DNA of 64,000 nt from Axinella damicornis (GCA_963931865.1 OZ007507.1:20610140-20674139); one strand, 5' to 3'; numbered from the stretch's first letter, positions 11,501 to 24,485 are shown. The notes: generated by a model from the sequence alone, not told the origin. Numbers and translations are program-made.

Positions 11501-12676
11501 TTCCTGCTTCTGAAGACCAACCTCACTGTTTCCATGGGAGCCATTAACGGACTCATCTTCTATGCTAACATTGTCAGAGTCAACCACACCACCTTCTTCC
11601 CTCATGGAGATGGAAACGTCTTCACCGATATTCTCTCTGTCTTCATCGCCTGGCTGAACCTGGATCTTGGAATAGAGACGTGCTTTGTTAGCAGCTTGGA
11701 TGTGTATGCCAAAACATGGCTACAGTTTTTGTTTCCAATCTACATTTGGGTTCTTGTTGGAGCCATGATTTTGACCAGCAGGTACTCAACCACCATTGCA
11801 CGGCTGACAGGCTCCAATGCAGTTCCAGTCCTGGCCACCCTATTCCTCCTCTCATATGCTAAACTTCTGCGCTCAGTAATTGCCACCACTTTGTTCACAA
11901 CCCTGAATGTGGGAAACGAAACTGTTCAAAGTGTTTGGCTTCTGGATGGGAATGTAGCATTCCTGAAAGGTCATCATATTGCCTTGTTCCTAGTGGGCAT
12001 GTTGGCTGTCCTTGCATACATCTTGCCTTTCACTGCCCTCGTTACACTGAGCCCATTCCTGCAAGCACGATCCACTCACAAACTGCTCCGATGGGTCAGC
12101 AAGCTGAAGCCACTACTGGATGCCTACCAGGGTCCTTACAAGGACAAATTCCGGTACTGGACTGGACTGGGGCTTGTTGTTCGCCTTGTCCTGTTTGCCG
12201 TGTTTGCTGGGAATGCTCTGGGAGATCCTCAAGTCAACCTTCTCGCAATTTGCATTACAGTGTCTTTAATGATGGTTTACTGCTGGAATGTTGGTAAAGT
12301 ATATAAAAGATGGACGTTGAACATTCTGGAATCGTTCTTCATCCTCAACCTTGGTGTGTTTGCCACTGCCACCTTGTTTATGAAGTCATCTCAAACCTCT
12401 GTACCTTTCAAGCAGAAAATTCTAGCATGTGTGATGGTGGGAAGCGTGTTTGTACTATTCTGTGCCATCTTGCTCTACCACCTCTACCAGCAAGTCATGA
12501 AGACAAGCCTACCATTATGGGTCACGAGACACTTGAGGAAGCCGAAGAAGGCAACAGACACCCCTAGTGATGGTGGGGGTGAAATGTCACCAGAACCACC
12601 ATCACCCCAAGCACCAACTGTCACCACAGTTGAGCTCAGTCAGCTGAGGGAACCATTACTCTCAGGAAGTCTCTAA
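8529..12676 (+). pseudogene. Beta-helix/multi-pass membrane receptor, copy 1 (one frame break)
   Basis: A single-exon gene of about 1,380 codons if read through. The first frame (8529-9905) holds a signal peptide, a conserved Cys block (DCGGSHPCHSLSEY) and parallel beta-helix-like repeats with NCTF/NCNF and GGGLY motifs. The second frame (9839-12676) holds the remaining beta-helix, a Cys-rich stalk (CDCAARL, GILCGACQPGFSL), about eight or nine membrane helices and a tail ending in EPLLSGSL. Against copy 3, copy 1 has two extra bases (TA) near 9882-9887 that break the frame; all else is open. It may be a recent pseudogene, an allele or an assembly error. N-glycosylation sequons are abundant. 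Inferred role: cell-surface receptor or adhesion molecule; ligand and function are unknown. Confidence 0.8.
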
Positions 12677-12824
12677 GAGAGTAAGAGCTGTCATTTAAGA
12701 CCGTTCTATGAACGCATCACCTGCACAAAGCTCAGTCAGCTGAGGGAACCATTACTCTCAGGAAGTCTCTAAGAGAGTAAGAGCTGTCATTTAAGACCGT
12801 TCTATGAACGCATCACCTGCACAA
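12633..12824 (+). repeat. 96-bp tandem duplication across the stop of copy 1
   Basis: The segment 12633-12728 (last 14 codons, stop and 3' UTR start) is repeated at once as 12729-12824, essentially without changes. The second copy lies behind the stop and is untranslated. Copies 2 and 3 lack it. Confidence 0.9.
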
Positions 12825-14602
12825 CTGTGTGTTGTTATTCAGCTTGTGGTTTAAACCTTCAGCAACTATATTTTAGGCTACATCTGTTATTTTATAGGCC
12901 TGCATGTGTTTTCAACTGCTATTGAGCACGGACTCATCACATTGTACAGAACTTTCCACAACTGCATGCATGGTTATTGGGTTTGCGTAGTTTAAACTTT
13001 CTACAATTATTCACTATCGTGGTTCAGCATGAGCACATCACATTGGATAGAACATTTACATCTGCAGCTGTTTGTAGCTGTTGTTATTAGGTTCAGATAT
13101 TGTTTGCTATTGTTGACAATCATGCTTCACAACAGATGCTACATCTGTAATTTCTGTTTATGGCAACATGTGATTTGGGGAAAACTTGATCCAGTGAATT
13201 TACAAATGGAGCTATAGCTAGCTAGTCATTAGTTGGGAAATTCAGTAGTCTAACTAGTTGTTGTGCATCGATCATTGTAGCTAATGTAATGATGATTAAT
13301 TCTCACTTTTAATTTGTTGCATCTGGTATGTGGCATTGATAATCAAGCAGACTATGGCGATCAAATGAGGTGCACATGGTGCTTTTGTGAAGATTGGATG
13401 AAGTTGCCAATTTCAGAGCTGCCGGCACTACTACCAGAGCATGCTCTCAGTTCCTTCTTTCAACCCATGGTTTTCATTAGTGGTTGTTGCTATGGTTACC
13501 TGAAAACTAAACTGTATACACAGCGGTCTGAAAACAATACTGTGGTTTCATTTTGAAACTGTTATGGTTAACTGCAAAAAGTATGATAAGACCTCATGGA
13601 GATATCAAGGTAAGGCCTTACTGTGATTTTTGTGGTTAAACACAATGGGAACGATATACAAGTATGATCATATGAGTACAATTTTTTCTTTAGTAGAGTG
13701 CGCTGACATTTGGCTGAAACAGCACTGAGAGTATGTAGTAGGTTGAATTGGAACAGCAGCTGAATTGTACCTCGATCTGTCAGGAAACCACCTACAAAGG
13801 TTTACAAGTGCTCAGATCGTGTTCCTCTCTCTCTCTTTGAGCTTTGCATGTTGCAAAAGGAGTTGTCACTCTAGCTGCTAGTAATTCGGAATCTCATGAG
13901 AACGCAGTTAGATATGGAGTATATTAGGCACATGAAATGTGCAGTCAGTGGACCCCAAAAATTGCTTTCACTCTTGTTATCACACATCAACACCACTTCA
14001 AGAATCCTCATAACAATTGCACATCAAGGGAAATAGGTGTCTACCTAGTCCTGTAATACATTGCTGACATCTGTTTGCAGACCACAATGTGCAAAGGAAA
14101 TGGCACCCGTGAGCATGTTGGAGTAGAGAAAGCAATTGATAGGAAATTCCACCTCATCTTCTTTCTCATAAAGCTTTGGACAAGCATGGCTATAATTATT
14201 AGCTCTTGAGCTACTTTCATGTGCAAAACATCACTTCCATTGTATACAGTATTAGTAATTACTTTAGGTTCATTTCCTCGAAATCTTGATCACAAATTTG
14301 TTTTTATGTGTGTACATTATACCTTTCAATTTGATGGCAAGATAATCGATACCGCCTCTGGGAAGGTACACAGATTGTGTTAGCACCACTTTCAATACTC
14401 ATGATCATCACATTGAAAATCTGAATACCGGTGAGATAATCTTACTCACGTGGATGCACAGACCAATCAGATGCACATGCATCTGCAGGATTCAGGATTT
14501 GCACTGCAGAGGATTTAATTTTGAGTACACAATTTCATGTAGTCAGTAGAGAGTATACCTGTAGTAGTCCATAGCTACATGTATCGTATTCAAGGATTAA
14601 CA
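12825..14602 (+). promoter_or_regulatory. Intergenic spacer and promoter of copy 2
   Basis: No coding exon is recognised. The spacer is homologous to the spacer after copy 2 (for example the TGATTTGGGGAAAACTTGAT and GACCCCAAAAATTGCTTTCA blocks recur), showing that the whole gene-plus-spacer unit was duplicated. A CCAAT box (ACCAATCAG, 14462-14470) sits 141 bp before the ATG of copy 2. Confidence 0.55.
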
Positions 14603-17600
14603 ATGCAGAGTTTCAGGTTGGGAATGTGCAACTTGATACTGCTGTTAATACTTGCTGTTAGAGCAGCTTCACTGCCACACAATCAGTCTGAGTGTGGCAG
14701 TTGGACGGATGTCGATGTCTTTGTGAAACCAGAAGACGCTCAGGACTGCGGTGGTAGCCACCCCTGTCACAGCCTCTCAGAGTACATCTCCAGTTCACAG
14801 TGCTACTTCACCTCCAACACCATGGTTCACTTCCTCCCCGGAGTGCACCTGCTTGGAGAAAACATCACAGTGAGAGGGGTCAGTAACTTGTCACTTGTGG
14901 GTAGTAGTGTGAATAGCTCCCAGGGTCCCAGTGCTACAATCCAGTGTAGCCGTGCAAATGTTGGGCTTGCATTTGTGGGTGGTACAAATCTGAGTGTACG
15001 GAGGATAGCAATCAGGTACTGTGGTCGAATTGTACCCAGAAATATGCGTGGGACGTATTGGTATAAGGAAGAAGTAGGGGTTCCGGAGGAGATCAAATCA
15101 TTTACAGCCATACTTGTGGCGGATGTAAACACACTGGTAATAGAAGAAGCTCGTGTAGAAGCAAGTACCGGATATGGTCTACTCGTGTGGAATGTGTTTG
15201 GTGATTGTGTGGTACTCAACTCTCACTTTCTCTGCAACAATAACTTTGATACCTCTACTGACTGTTATATGCAAAGTGAATCACCAACATCTGGGAAAAG
15301 AAGGAGAGTAGGAGGCAATGCTCTTTTCTTATTTACTAAATCCAACTTTGAAAGTAGCCTCCAGATCACAGGTTCACAATTTTCTCTTGGAACAAATGAA
15401 GGCAGTCAAAATGAGTCATTAGGAGGAGGTCTTGGAATACAGATTAGACCAACAATGTTTGTTTCTTATCTAGCCTACATACATATTACGGTTTACATTT
15501 CCAACTGTACATTTGACAACAATGTTGCACATTTTGGAGCAAACGCATACATTTCGATGGCTGACAATGGTTATGTAGATCGCAGCAGTGTAGTCATAAG
15601 TAACTGTAACTTCCACAGTGGACAAGCTGGTCACAGTGGAGGAGGACTGTACTTAAAAAAGGATGGTGGGGTTCCCGGCATTACCAAGAAGATTGTCGTA
15701 CCCTTCAGTATTGATGCTTGTACTTTCCATAGAAACAAAGCAGAAAAAGGAGCTGGTCTTTACGTCTCACTATTTGAAATTTTTACTGGCATATGTCATG
15801 GTATACAGATAATTGAAACAGATTTCAGTCAAAACGTTGCTAGTGAAAGGGGTGGAGGCATATTCATAGCCAAGTGGACTGACGCCGTTCCAACTGTACG
15901 TACGTGTGTCACACCATTATGGGGACAGACAGCACTGCTTACAAACTGTTCCTTCAGAGCGTGTCAAGCGAATGTTGGTGCTGCAGTGAGTATTGATGAA
16001 TGTCTCTGGATGTCATACCAGAATGTTGATTATTGCCTAAAACCGCTTGGCCTTTGGACTTCTACTCTTAGGAATCTTATATTCATTGACAACAGAGCTT
16101 ACAATGATGAACATCTTTGCACTGGAATACTTCAAATGCATAATGTAAAACATGTAATTTTGGACGACATTCAGTTCTACAATAACCATGGCAGTGGTGT
16201 TCATGCATTTGGCTCAAACGTGTATTGCAGGGGTCAGTTAGAGTTTGTCAACAACAGAGCGTCCAGTGGTGGGGCTTTTGACCTGGACTGCAGTAACATT
16301 TCTAATTCATCACTAATATACCTTCATCCAGCATCAAGGATTTACATTGCTAACAATAGTGCACTGCAATATGGAGGAGCAATAGCTGCCAGAGAAGGAT
16401 GTGGTGATTCAGTCCCTTGCTTCTTTCAGTTTGAGGAAGGGAGAAGTCAGCAAAACTGGAAATTTCCTAACATCATACTAGAAAACAATACTGCTGGATC
16501 AAGTGGTGATTCAATACACGTCAAAACTGTAGATATTTGTGTGATAAACAACACGATTCTCACACCAAGTACATTTTGGTCGATTTTTAAAATCAATGGT
16601 GTGAGTCATCCTTTAGAGATTGCCACTCCAAGTTACAAGGCATGTCTTTGTTTAGGATCAGCTGCGGGCTCTCTGCCAAAATGGATGGAAGAAGATGACG
16701 AATGCCCACACAATGGTTATGCGGCAGTGTACCGGGGACAAAGCTTCAACATTACTGTGGCTGGAGTTGGCCAGTACAACTATCCAGTCCCCTCACTGCT
16801 AAGGACAACCGTAAACTCAGTGTCTGGTACAGCAAGATTGGGCACACGCCAGAGTGCTCAGGAACTCAGTTATAGATGTACTGACGTGACATACTCAATC
16901 ACTTGCACTGAGAGTGAAGTTAAGCTTTATCTCTCAATATTCATTGAGAATCTCGTGAAATCTGAAAGTGCTCGGATGTTATTAACACCTCCAGCAGTTA
17001 TTAATGTAACCTTACTTCCCTGCCCATTTGGATTTGAACTTACTGGAACATCACCCACTTGCGATTGTGCGGCACGTCTGAGACAAGTAGCCGGAATCAG
17101 CTGTGATATTGACACAACCCTCATACACCACCCACCATCAATGTGGATTGGTAGATACACAACAGATGATATCATATTGGTACACAGAAACTGTCCATTT
17201 GATTACTGCAAACCCGAAAGAACTTCTGTGAATCCGAGCATCCCAGATGAGCAGTGTGCCTCTAACCGTGCTGGCATCCTATGTGGAGCCTGTCAGCCAG
17301 GATTCAGCCTTGCACTGGGAACTTCCCAGTGTCTGCGGTGCTCCAACATCTACCTCCTTCTCCTCATTCCATTTTTACTGGCAGGAGTGGCTCTGGTGGT
17401 CTTGCTTCTAAAGACCAACCTCACTGTTTCCATGGGAACCATTAATGGACTCATCTTCTACGCTAACATTGTCAGAGTCAACCACACCACCTTCTTCCCT
17501 CATGGAGATGGAAATGTCTTCACCGATATTCTCTCTGTCTTCATCGCCTGGCTCAACCTAGATCTTGGAATAGAGACGTGCTTTGTTAGCGGATTGGATG

Positions 17601-18574
17601 TGTATGCTAAAACATGGCTGCAGTTTTTGTTTCCAATATACATTTGGGTTCTTGTTGGAGCCATTATTTTGTCTAGCAGGTACTCCACCACCATTGCACA
17701 GCTGACAGGCTCCAATGCAGTTCCAGTCCTGGCCACACTATTCCTCCTCTCATATGCTAAACTTCTGCGCTCAGTAATTGCCACAACTTCATTCACAACC
17801 CTGAATGTGGGAAACGAAACTGTTCAAAGTGTTTGGCTTCTGGATGGGAATGTAGCATTCCTGAAAGGTCATCATATTGCATTGTTCCTGGTAGGCGTGT
17901 TGGCTGTCCTTGTATACATATTGCCTTTCACTGCTCTCGTTACACTGAGCCCATTGCTGCAAGCTAGATCTGCTCACAAACTGCTCCAATGGGTCAGCAA
18001 ACTGAAGCCACTACTGGATGCCTACCAGGGACCTTACAAGGACAGATTCCGGTACTGGACTGGACTGGGGCTTGTTGTTCGCCTTGTCCTGTTTGCCGTG
18101 TTTGCTGGGAATGCTCTGGGAGATCCTCAAGTCAACCTTCTCGCAATTTGCATTACAGTGTCTTTAATGATGGTTTACTGCTGGAATGTGGGTAAAGTAT
18201 ATAAAAGATGGACGCTGAACATTCTGGAATCGTTCTTCATCCTCAACCTTGGTGTGTTTGCCACGGCCACCTTGTTTGTGAAGTCATCTCAAACCTCTGT
18301 ACCTTTCAAGCAGAACATTCTATCATGTGTGATGGTGGGAAGCGTGTTTGTACTATTCTGTGCCATCTTGCTCTACCACCTCTACCAGCAAGTCATGAAG
18401 ACAAGCCTGCCATTATGGGTCACGAGACGCTTGAGGAAGCCAAAGAAGGCAGCAGACAGTCCTAGTGATGGTGGGGGTGAAATGTCACCAGAACCACCAT
18501 CACCCCAAGCACCAACCGTCACTACAGTTGAGCTCAGTCAGCTGAGGGAGCCGTTACTCTCAGGAAGTCTCTAA
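14603..18574 (+). CDS. Beta-helix/multi-pass membrane receptor, copy 2 (intact)
   Basis: A single-exon ORF of 1,323 aa. I chose ATG 14603 because copies 1 and 3 start at the equivalent MQ-FRL; an in-frame ATG at 14579 is less likely. Residues 1-25 are a signal peptide. Residues 25-80 hold the conserved DCGGSHPCHSLSEY Cys block. Residues about 80-640 show repeated hydrophobic N-C-[TNS]-F/GGG units typical of right-handed parallel beta-helices (Pmp/PbH1-like). Residues about 700-915 form a stalk ending in a Cys-rich motif (CDCAARL, GILCGACQPGFSL). Residues about 916-1255 hold eight or nine hydrophobic helices, including the DAYQGPYKD loop. The last 55 residues are a Pro/Ser tail ending EPLLSGSL with a dileucine-like motif. 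Not a GPCR I recognise; a surface receptor or adhesion role is inferred. Confidence 0.88.
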   Translation: MQSFRLGMCNLILLLILAVRAASLPHNQSECGSWTDVDVFVKPEDAQDCGGSHPCHSLSEYISSSQCYFTSNTMVHFLPGVHLLGENITVRGVSNLSLVGSSVNSSQGPSATIQCSRANVGLAFVGGTNLSVRRIAIRYCGRIVPRNMRGTYWYKEEVGVPEEIKSFTAILVADVNTLVIEEARVEASTGYGLLVWNVFGDCVVLNSHFLCNNNFDTSTDCYMQSESPTSGKRRRVGGNALFLFTKSNFESSLQITGSQFSLGTNEGSQNESLGGGLGIQIRPTMFVSYLAYIHITVYISNCTFDNNVAHFGANAYISMADNGYVDRSSVVISNCNFHSGQAGHSGGGLYLKKDGGVPGITKKIVVPFSIDACTFHRNKAEKGAGLYVSLFEIFTGICHGIQIIETDFSQNVASERGGGIFIAKWTDAVPTVRTCVTPLWGQTALLTNCSFRACQANVGAAVSIDECLWMSYQNVDYCLKPLGLWTSTLRNLIFIDNRAYNDEHLCTGILQMHNVKHVILDDIQFYNNHGSGVHAFGSNVYCRGQLEFVNNRASSGGAFDLDCSNISNSSLIYLHPASRIYIANNSALQYGGAIAAREGCGDSVPCFFQFEEGRSQQNWKFPNIILENNTAGSSGDSIHVKTVDICVINNTILTPSTFWSIFKINGVSHPLEIATPSYKACLCLGSAAGSLPKWMEEDDECPHNGYAAVYRGQSFNITVAGVGQYNYPVPSLLRTTVNSVSGTARLGTRQSAQELSYRCTDVTYSITCTESEVKLYLSIFIENLVKSESARMLLTPPAVINVTLLPCPFGFELTGTSPTCDCAARLRQVAGISCDIDTTLIHHPPSMWIGRYTTDDIILVHRNCPFDYCKPERTSVNPSIPDEQCASNRAGILCGACQPGFSLALGTSQCLRCSNIYLLLLIPFLLAGVALVVLLLKTNLTVSMGTINGLIFYANIVRVNHTTFFPHGDGNVFTDILSVFIAWLNLDLGIETCFVSGLDVYAKTWLQFLFPIYIWVLVGAIILSSRYSTTIAQLTGSNAVPVLATLFLLSYAKLLRSVIATTSFTTLNVGNETVQSVWLLDGNVAFLKGHHIALFLVGVLAVLVYILPFTALVTLSPLLQARSAHKLLQWVSKLKPLLDAYQGPYKDRFRYWTGLGLVVRLVLFAVFAGNALGDPQVNLLAICITVSLMMVYCWNVGKVYKRWTLNILESFFILNLGVFATATLFVKSSQTSVPFKQNILSCVMVGSVFVLFCAILLYHLYQQVMKTSLPLWVTRRLRKPKKAADSPSDGGGEMSPEPPSPQAPTVTTVELSQLREPLLSGSL

Positions 18575-20401
18575 CCTGATAGCTCCGAGAGTGTATAGCT
18601 CAGTCATTTTAAGACAGTCCCATAAATATGCATAAACGCATCACCACAACTGCGTATTGTTATTCGGCTTGTGGTTTAAACCTTCTGCAATTATTTTCTA
18701 CTCATGCATGGTTAGCAAGAACTGCTACAGGCCTACTACATCTGTTTTCAGCTACTAGCTGTTGAGCTCATGCTCAACATCACATTGTATAGAACTTCCG
18801 CAACTGCGTGTATGGTCATTGGGTTTAAATTTGTGTACAGTTTATAATCATGGTTCAGTATGAGCCCATGCCATTGGATAGAACTTTTACATCTGTTTGT
18901 AGCTAGGTTTGTGTAAGAGTTCACATCAGATGCTACATCTGCAGTTTGTTTATGGCAACATGTGATTTGGGGAAAACTTGATCCAGTGAATTTACAAATG
19001 GAGCTGTAGCTAGCTAGTTGGGAAATTCAGTATGTAATGATGATTAATTCTCACTTTTGCATCTGGCATGTGACATGGATAACCAAGCAGACTATGGTGA
19101 TCAAATGAAGTGCACATTGTAGTTGTGTTGGATGAAGTTGACCATTTCAGAGCTGCCGGCACCACTACCAGAGCATGCTCTCACTTCTTTCTTTCAACCC
19201 ATGGTTTTCATTAGTGGTTGTTGCTATGGTTACCTGCAACTAAACTGTATACGCACAGATCTGAAAACAATACTGGGGTTTCATTTTGAAACTGTTACGT
19301 TTAACTGCAAAAAGCATGATAAGACGTCATGGAGATATCAAGGTAAGGCCTTACTGTGATTTTTGTGGTTAAACACAATGGGAACGCAAAGTACTTACAA
19401 CAGCATTGTGTCTATTATATACAAGTACGATCACAGCATGGTTGAAATAGTGCTGAGCTGTAGGTCAAAGCAGCTGAGTTGTACCTCTGTCAGGACACCA
19501 CCTACAAAGGTTTAAAAGTGCTCAGATCGTGTTACTCTCTCTCTTTGAGCTGTGCATGTTGCAAAAGGAGTTGTCACTCTAGCTGCTCGTAATGCAGAAT
19601 CTCATGAGAACGCAGTTAGATATGGAGTATATTAGGCACATGAAATGTGGAGGCAGTGGACCCCAAAAATTGCTTTCACTCTTGTTATCACACATCAACA
19701 CCACTTCAAGAATCCTCATAACAATTGCACATCAAGGGAGATATGTGTCTACCTAATCCTGTAATACGTTGCTGACATCTGTTTGCAGACCACAATGTGC
19801 AAAGGAAACGACACCGGTGAGCATGTTGGAGTAGAGAAAGCAATTGATAGGAAATTCCACTTCATCATCTTTCTGAAGCTTTAGACAAGCATGGTTATAA
19901 CTATTAGCTCTTGAGCTACTTTCATGTGCAAAACATCACTTCCATTGTATTAGTAATTGCTTTATATATATATATATATATAAATAGTTCCAATAGCCAA
20001 GGGCTAGTATGAAGGAACCAAAAGAAAAAATAAAACCTCTAAATCTTGATCACAAATTTGTTTTTATGCGTGTACATTATACCTTTCAATTTGATTCTAT
20101 ATCTTCACAAGTCCATGGCAAGATAATCGATACTGCCTCTGGGAAAGTACACAGATTGTGTTCGCACCACTTTCAATACTGGTAAGATAATCTCGTGTTT
20201 TTCTCAGCTCCCTCACGTGGATGCACAGACCAATCAGATGCACATGCACCTGCAGGATTCAGGATTTGCACTGCAGAGGATTTAATTTTGAGTAGCTACA
20301 TACATATTGGCTGTGGGTAGCAGATCACAATTTCAGTAGAGAGTATACCTGTAGTAGTCCATAGCTACACATCTTGCAAGTATCGTATTCAAGGATTAAC
20401 A
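18575..20401 (+). promoter_or_regulatory. Intergenic spacer and promoter of copy 3
   Basis: Homologous to the preceding spacer; no gene recognised. It contains an (AT)n microsatellite at 19962-19982 followed by about 50 bp absent from the first spacer. A CCAAT box (ACCAATCAG, 20229-20237) lies 173 bp before the ATG of copy 3. Confidence 0.55.
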
Positions 20402-23400
20402 ATGCAGAGTTTCAGGTTGGGAATGTGCAACTTGGTACTGCTCCTTATGCTTGCTGTTAGAGCAGCTTCACTGCCACACAATCAGTCTGAGTGTGGCAGT
20501 CGGACGGAAGTCTTTGTGAAACCAGAAGACGCTCAGGACTGTGGTGGCAGCCACCCTTGTCACAGCCTCTCAGAGTACACCTCCAGTTCACAGTGCTACT
20601 TCACCTCCAACACCACTGTTCACTTCCTCCCTGGAGTGCACCTGCTTGGGGAAAACATCACAGTGAGAGGGGTCAGTAACTTGTCACTTGTGGGTAGTAG
20701 TGTGAATAGCTCCCGGGGTCCCAGTGCTACAATCCAGTGTAGTTGTGCAAATGTTGGTCTTGCGTTTGTAGGTTGTACAAATCTGAGGATACGGAAGATA
20801 GCAATCAGGTACTGTGGTCGAATCGTACCCAAGAAGATGCTTGGGACAACACATTGGTATGATTATCAAGAAGTGGAGATCAAAGCATTTACAGCCGTAC
20901 TTGTGGCTGATGTAAACACACTGGTAATAGAAGAAGCTCGTGTAGAAGCAAGTACCGGATATGGCCTGTTTGTGTGGAATGTGTTTGGTGATTGTGTGGT
21001 ACTCAACTCTCAGTTTCTCTGCAACAATAACTTTGATACCTCCACTGACTGTTATATGCAGAGTGAATCACCAACATCAGGGGATTCAGAGAGAAGCAAC
21101 GCAGGGGGCAATGCTCTTTTCCTATTTGAATGTGAAGATTTTGAAAGTAGCCTCCAGATCACAGGTTCACGATTCTCTCATGGAGCAAATGAAGGCAATC
21201 ATCACCTCTCTTCAGATGTTTACTGGTTGACTGACTCATTACTACAGAGTGCGGGAGGAGGCCTTGGAATACTAATTAAACTAACAAATTATCGATATAT
21301 TACCGTTTACCTTTCCAACTGTACCTTTCACAACAATGTTGCACGTTTTGGAGCAAACACATTCATTTCATTCGCAGCATGTATACCGGTAACACGTACC
21401 AGTACATTAATCCTATCCATGTAAGTAACTGTAATTTTCACAGTGGACAAGCTTACAACAGTGGAGGAGGTCTGTACTTTGAAAGTTACTTTCCTCAACA
21501 ATTTATAGCACGTGAAATATTTCCGGTTCTGTGCATTGAAATCCTGCGGTCAACCTTCTCTGACAATTCTGGTGTAGTAGGTGGTGGGATGGCGACCAGG
21601 ATGATGGGAACGGCTGCAGGTGGAACCATACACTTCAGGATTGATGCTTGCACTTTCCGTAGGAACAAAGCAGAAAAAGGAGCTGGCCTTTACGTATCTC
21701 CCTCAGGACTGATGAAATTCATATCTCATGATATACAGATCGTTGAGACAGATTTTAGTGAAAATGTTGCTGGTGAAAGAGGTGGAGGCATACTCTTTAA
21801 TATACAGACTGACGCCTTTCAATACGAGGAACAGAGCATATTGCTTGCAAACTGTTCCTTCAGAGACTGCAGAGCAGATGTTGGTGCTGCAGTGAGTGTT
21901 GCCTACTGCTACCGGACATTACAACACAATCATGTGATGCGTACTGTTCCAAAGGAAGTGGCTTGTGGACATATACTTTTAGAGATGTGGTATTCAAAGA
22001 CAACAGAGCTCAAAATGACGAACACCTTTGTACAGGAGTACTTCACGTCTATAATGCATATCATGTAATTTTGGAAGACGTTCAGTTCAGCAATAACCAC
22101 TGCAGCAGTGTTCATGCATTTGACTCAAACATATATTGCAGGGGGCAGTTAGAGTTTGTCAACAACAGAGCATCCAGTGGTGGGGCTTTTAACCTGGACT
22201 GCAGTAACTCTTCTGATTCATCATTAATATACCTTCATCCAGCATCAAGGCTTTACATAGCTAACAATTGTGTATTGCAAAATGGAGGAGCAATTTCTGC
22301 CAGAGAAGGATGTGGTGATTCAGTCCTTTGCTTTTTTCAGCTGGAGCAAGAAAGAAGTCTGCAAAATTGGAAATTTCCAAATGTCATACTAGACAACAAT
22401 GCTGCAGGAACAAGGGGTGATTCAATACATGTTAAATCTGCAGATATTTGTGTGATGAACAACCTGATTCTCCAACCAAGTGTCTTCTGGTCGATTTTTA
22501 AAATCAATGGTGTGAGTCAACCTTTAGAGATTTCCACCCCGAGTTACAAGGCATGTCTTTGTTTAGGATCAGCTGCTGGCTCTCTCCCAAATTGGATGGA
22601 AGAAGATGACTGCCCGCAGAATGGTCACGTTGCAGTGTACCGGGGACAAAGCTTTAACGTTACTGTGGCTGGAGTTGGTCAGTACAACTACCCAATCCCC
22701 TCACTGCTAAGGACAACCGTCAACTCAGTGTCGGGTTCAGCAAGATTGGGAACACGCCAGAGTGCTCAGGAGCTCAGTTATAGATGTACTGATGTGACAT
22801 ACTCAGTCACTTGCACTGATAGCGAAGTCAAGCTTTATCTCTCAATATTCATTGAGAATCCTGTGAAATCAGAAAACACACGGATGTTGTTAACACTTCC
22901 AGCAGTCATTAATGTAACCTTACTCTCCTGCCCGTTTGGATATGAACTTACTGGAACACCACCCACTTGCGATTGTGCAGCAAGTCTGAGACAAGTCACT
23001 GGGATCAGCTGTGATATTGACACAACCCTCATACATCACCCACCATCAATGTGGATTGGTAGATACACAACAGATGATATCATATTGGTACACAGAAACT
23101 GTCCCTTTGATTACTGCAAACCCGGAAGAACTTCTGTGAATCTCAGCACTCCAGATGAGCAGTGTGCCTCTAGCCGTACTGGCATCCTATGTGGAGCCTG
23201 TCAGCCAGGATTCAGCCTTGCACTGGGAACTTCCCAGTGTCTGCGGTGCTCCAACATCCACCTCCTTCTCCTCATTCCATTTTTACTGGCAGGAGTGGCT
23301 CTGGTGGTCTTGCTTCTGAAGACCAATCTCACTGTTTCCATGGGAAACATTAATGGACTCATCTTCTACGCTAACATTGTCAGAGTCAACCACACCACCT

Positions 23401-24485
23401 TCTTTCCTCATGGGGACGGAAACGTCTTCACCGATATTCTCTCTGTCTTCATCGCCTGGCTCAACCTGGATCTTGGAATAGAGACATGCTTTGTTAGCGG
23501 CTTGGATGTGTATGCCAAAACATGGCTGCAGTTTTTGTTTCCACTGTACATTTGGGTTCTTGTTGGAGCCATGATTTTGACTAGCAGGTACTCCACCACC
23601 ATTGCACGACTGACAGGCTCCAATGCAGTTCCAGTCCTGGCCACACTATTCCTCCTCTCATATGCTAAACTTCTGCGCTCAGTAATTGCCACTACTTTGT
23701 TCACAACCCTGAATGTGGGAAATGAAACTGTTCAAAGTGTTTGGCTTCTGGATGGGAATGTAGTATTCCTGAAAGGTCATCATATTGCGCTGTTCCTAGT
23801 AGGCATGTTGGCTGTCCTTGCATACATCTTGCCTTTCACTGCCCTCGTTACACTGAGCCCATTGCTGCAAGCTAGATCTACTCACAAACTGCTCCGATGG
23901 GTCAGCAGACTGAAGCCACTACTGGATGCTTACCAGGGACCTTACAAGGACAAATTCCGGTACTGGACTGGACTGGGGCTTGTTGTTCGCCTTGTCCTGT
24001 TTGCAGTGTTTGCTGGGAATGCTCTGGGAGATCCTCAAGTCAACCTTCTCGCAATTTGCATTACGGTCTCTTTAATGACAATTTACTGCTGGAATGTTGG
24101 TAAAGTATATAAAAGATGGACGTTGAACATTCTGGAATCATTCTTCATCCTCAACCTTGGTGTGTTTGCCACGGCCACCTTGTTTGTGAAGTCATCTCAA
24201 ACCTCTGTACCTAATTTCCAGCAGAAAATTCTAGTATGTGTGATGGTGGGAAGCGTGTTTGTACTATTCTGTGCCATCCTGCTCTACCACCTCTACCAGC
24301 AAGTCATGAAGACGTGCCTACCATTATGGGTCATGAGACACTTGAGGAAGCCAAAGAAGGCAGCAGACACCCCTAGTGATGGTGGGGGTGAAATGTCACC
24401 AGAACCACCATCACCACAAGCACCAACTGTCTCTACAGTTGAGCTCAGTCAGCTGAGGGAACCGTTACTCTCAGGAAGTCTCTAA
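20402..24485 (+). pseudogene. Beta-helix/multi-pass membrane receptor, copy 3 (two frame breaks)
   Basis: Same architecture as copies 1 and 2, about 1,360 codons in three frames: 20402-21424 (signal peptide and first beta-helix part), 21379-22068 (middle beta-helix) and 21963-24485 (end of beta-helix, stalk, membrane domain, tail EPLLSGSL). Compared with copy 1, one T is missing from a T run near 21366 and one base is missing near 21936. Everything else is open and the membrane half is almost identical to the other copies, so decay is very recent or the breaks are assembly errors. If real, the transcript would give only a secreted ectodomain fragment. Confidence 0.78.

Noticed and set aside
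9839..22068. Programmed ribosomal frameshifting in receptor copies 1 and 3, suggested by the nearby SHFL gene
   Set aside because: The breaks are at different positions in each copy, no slippery heptamer is visible, and copy 2 is a single continuous frame.
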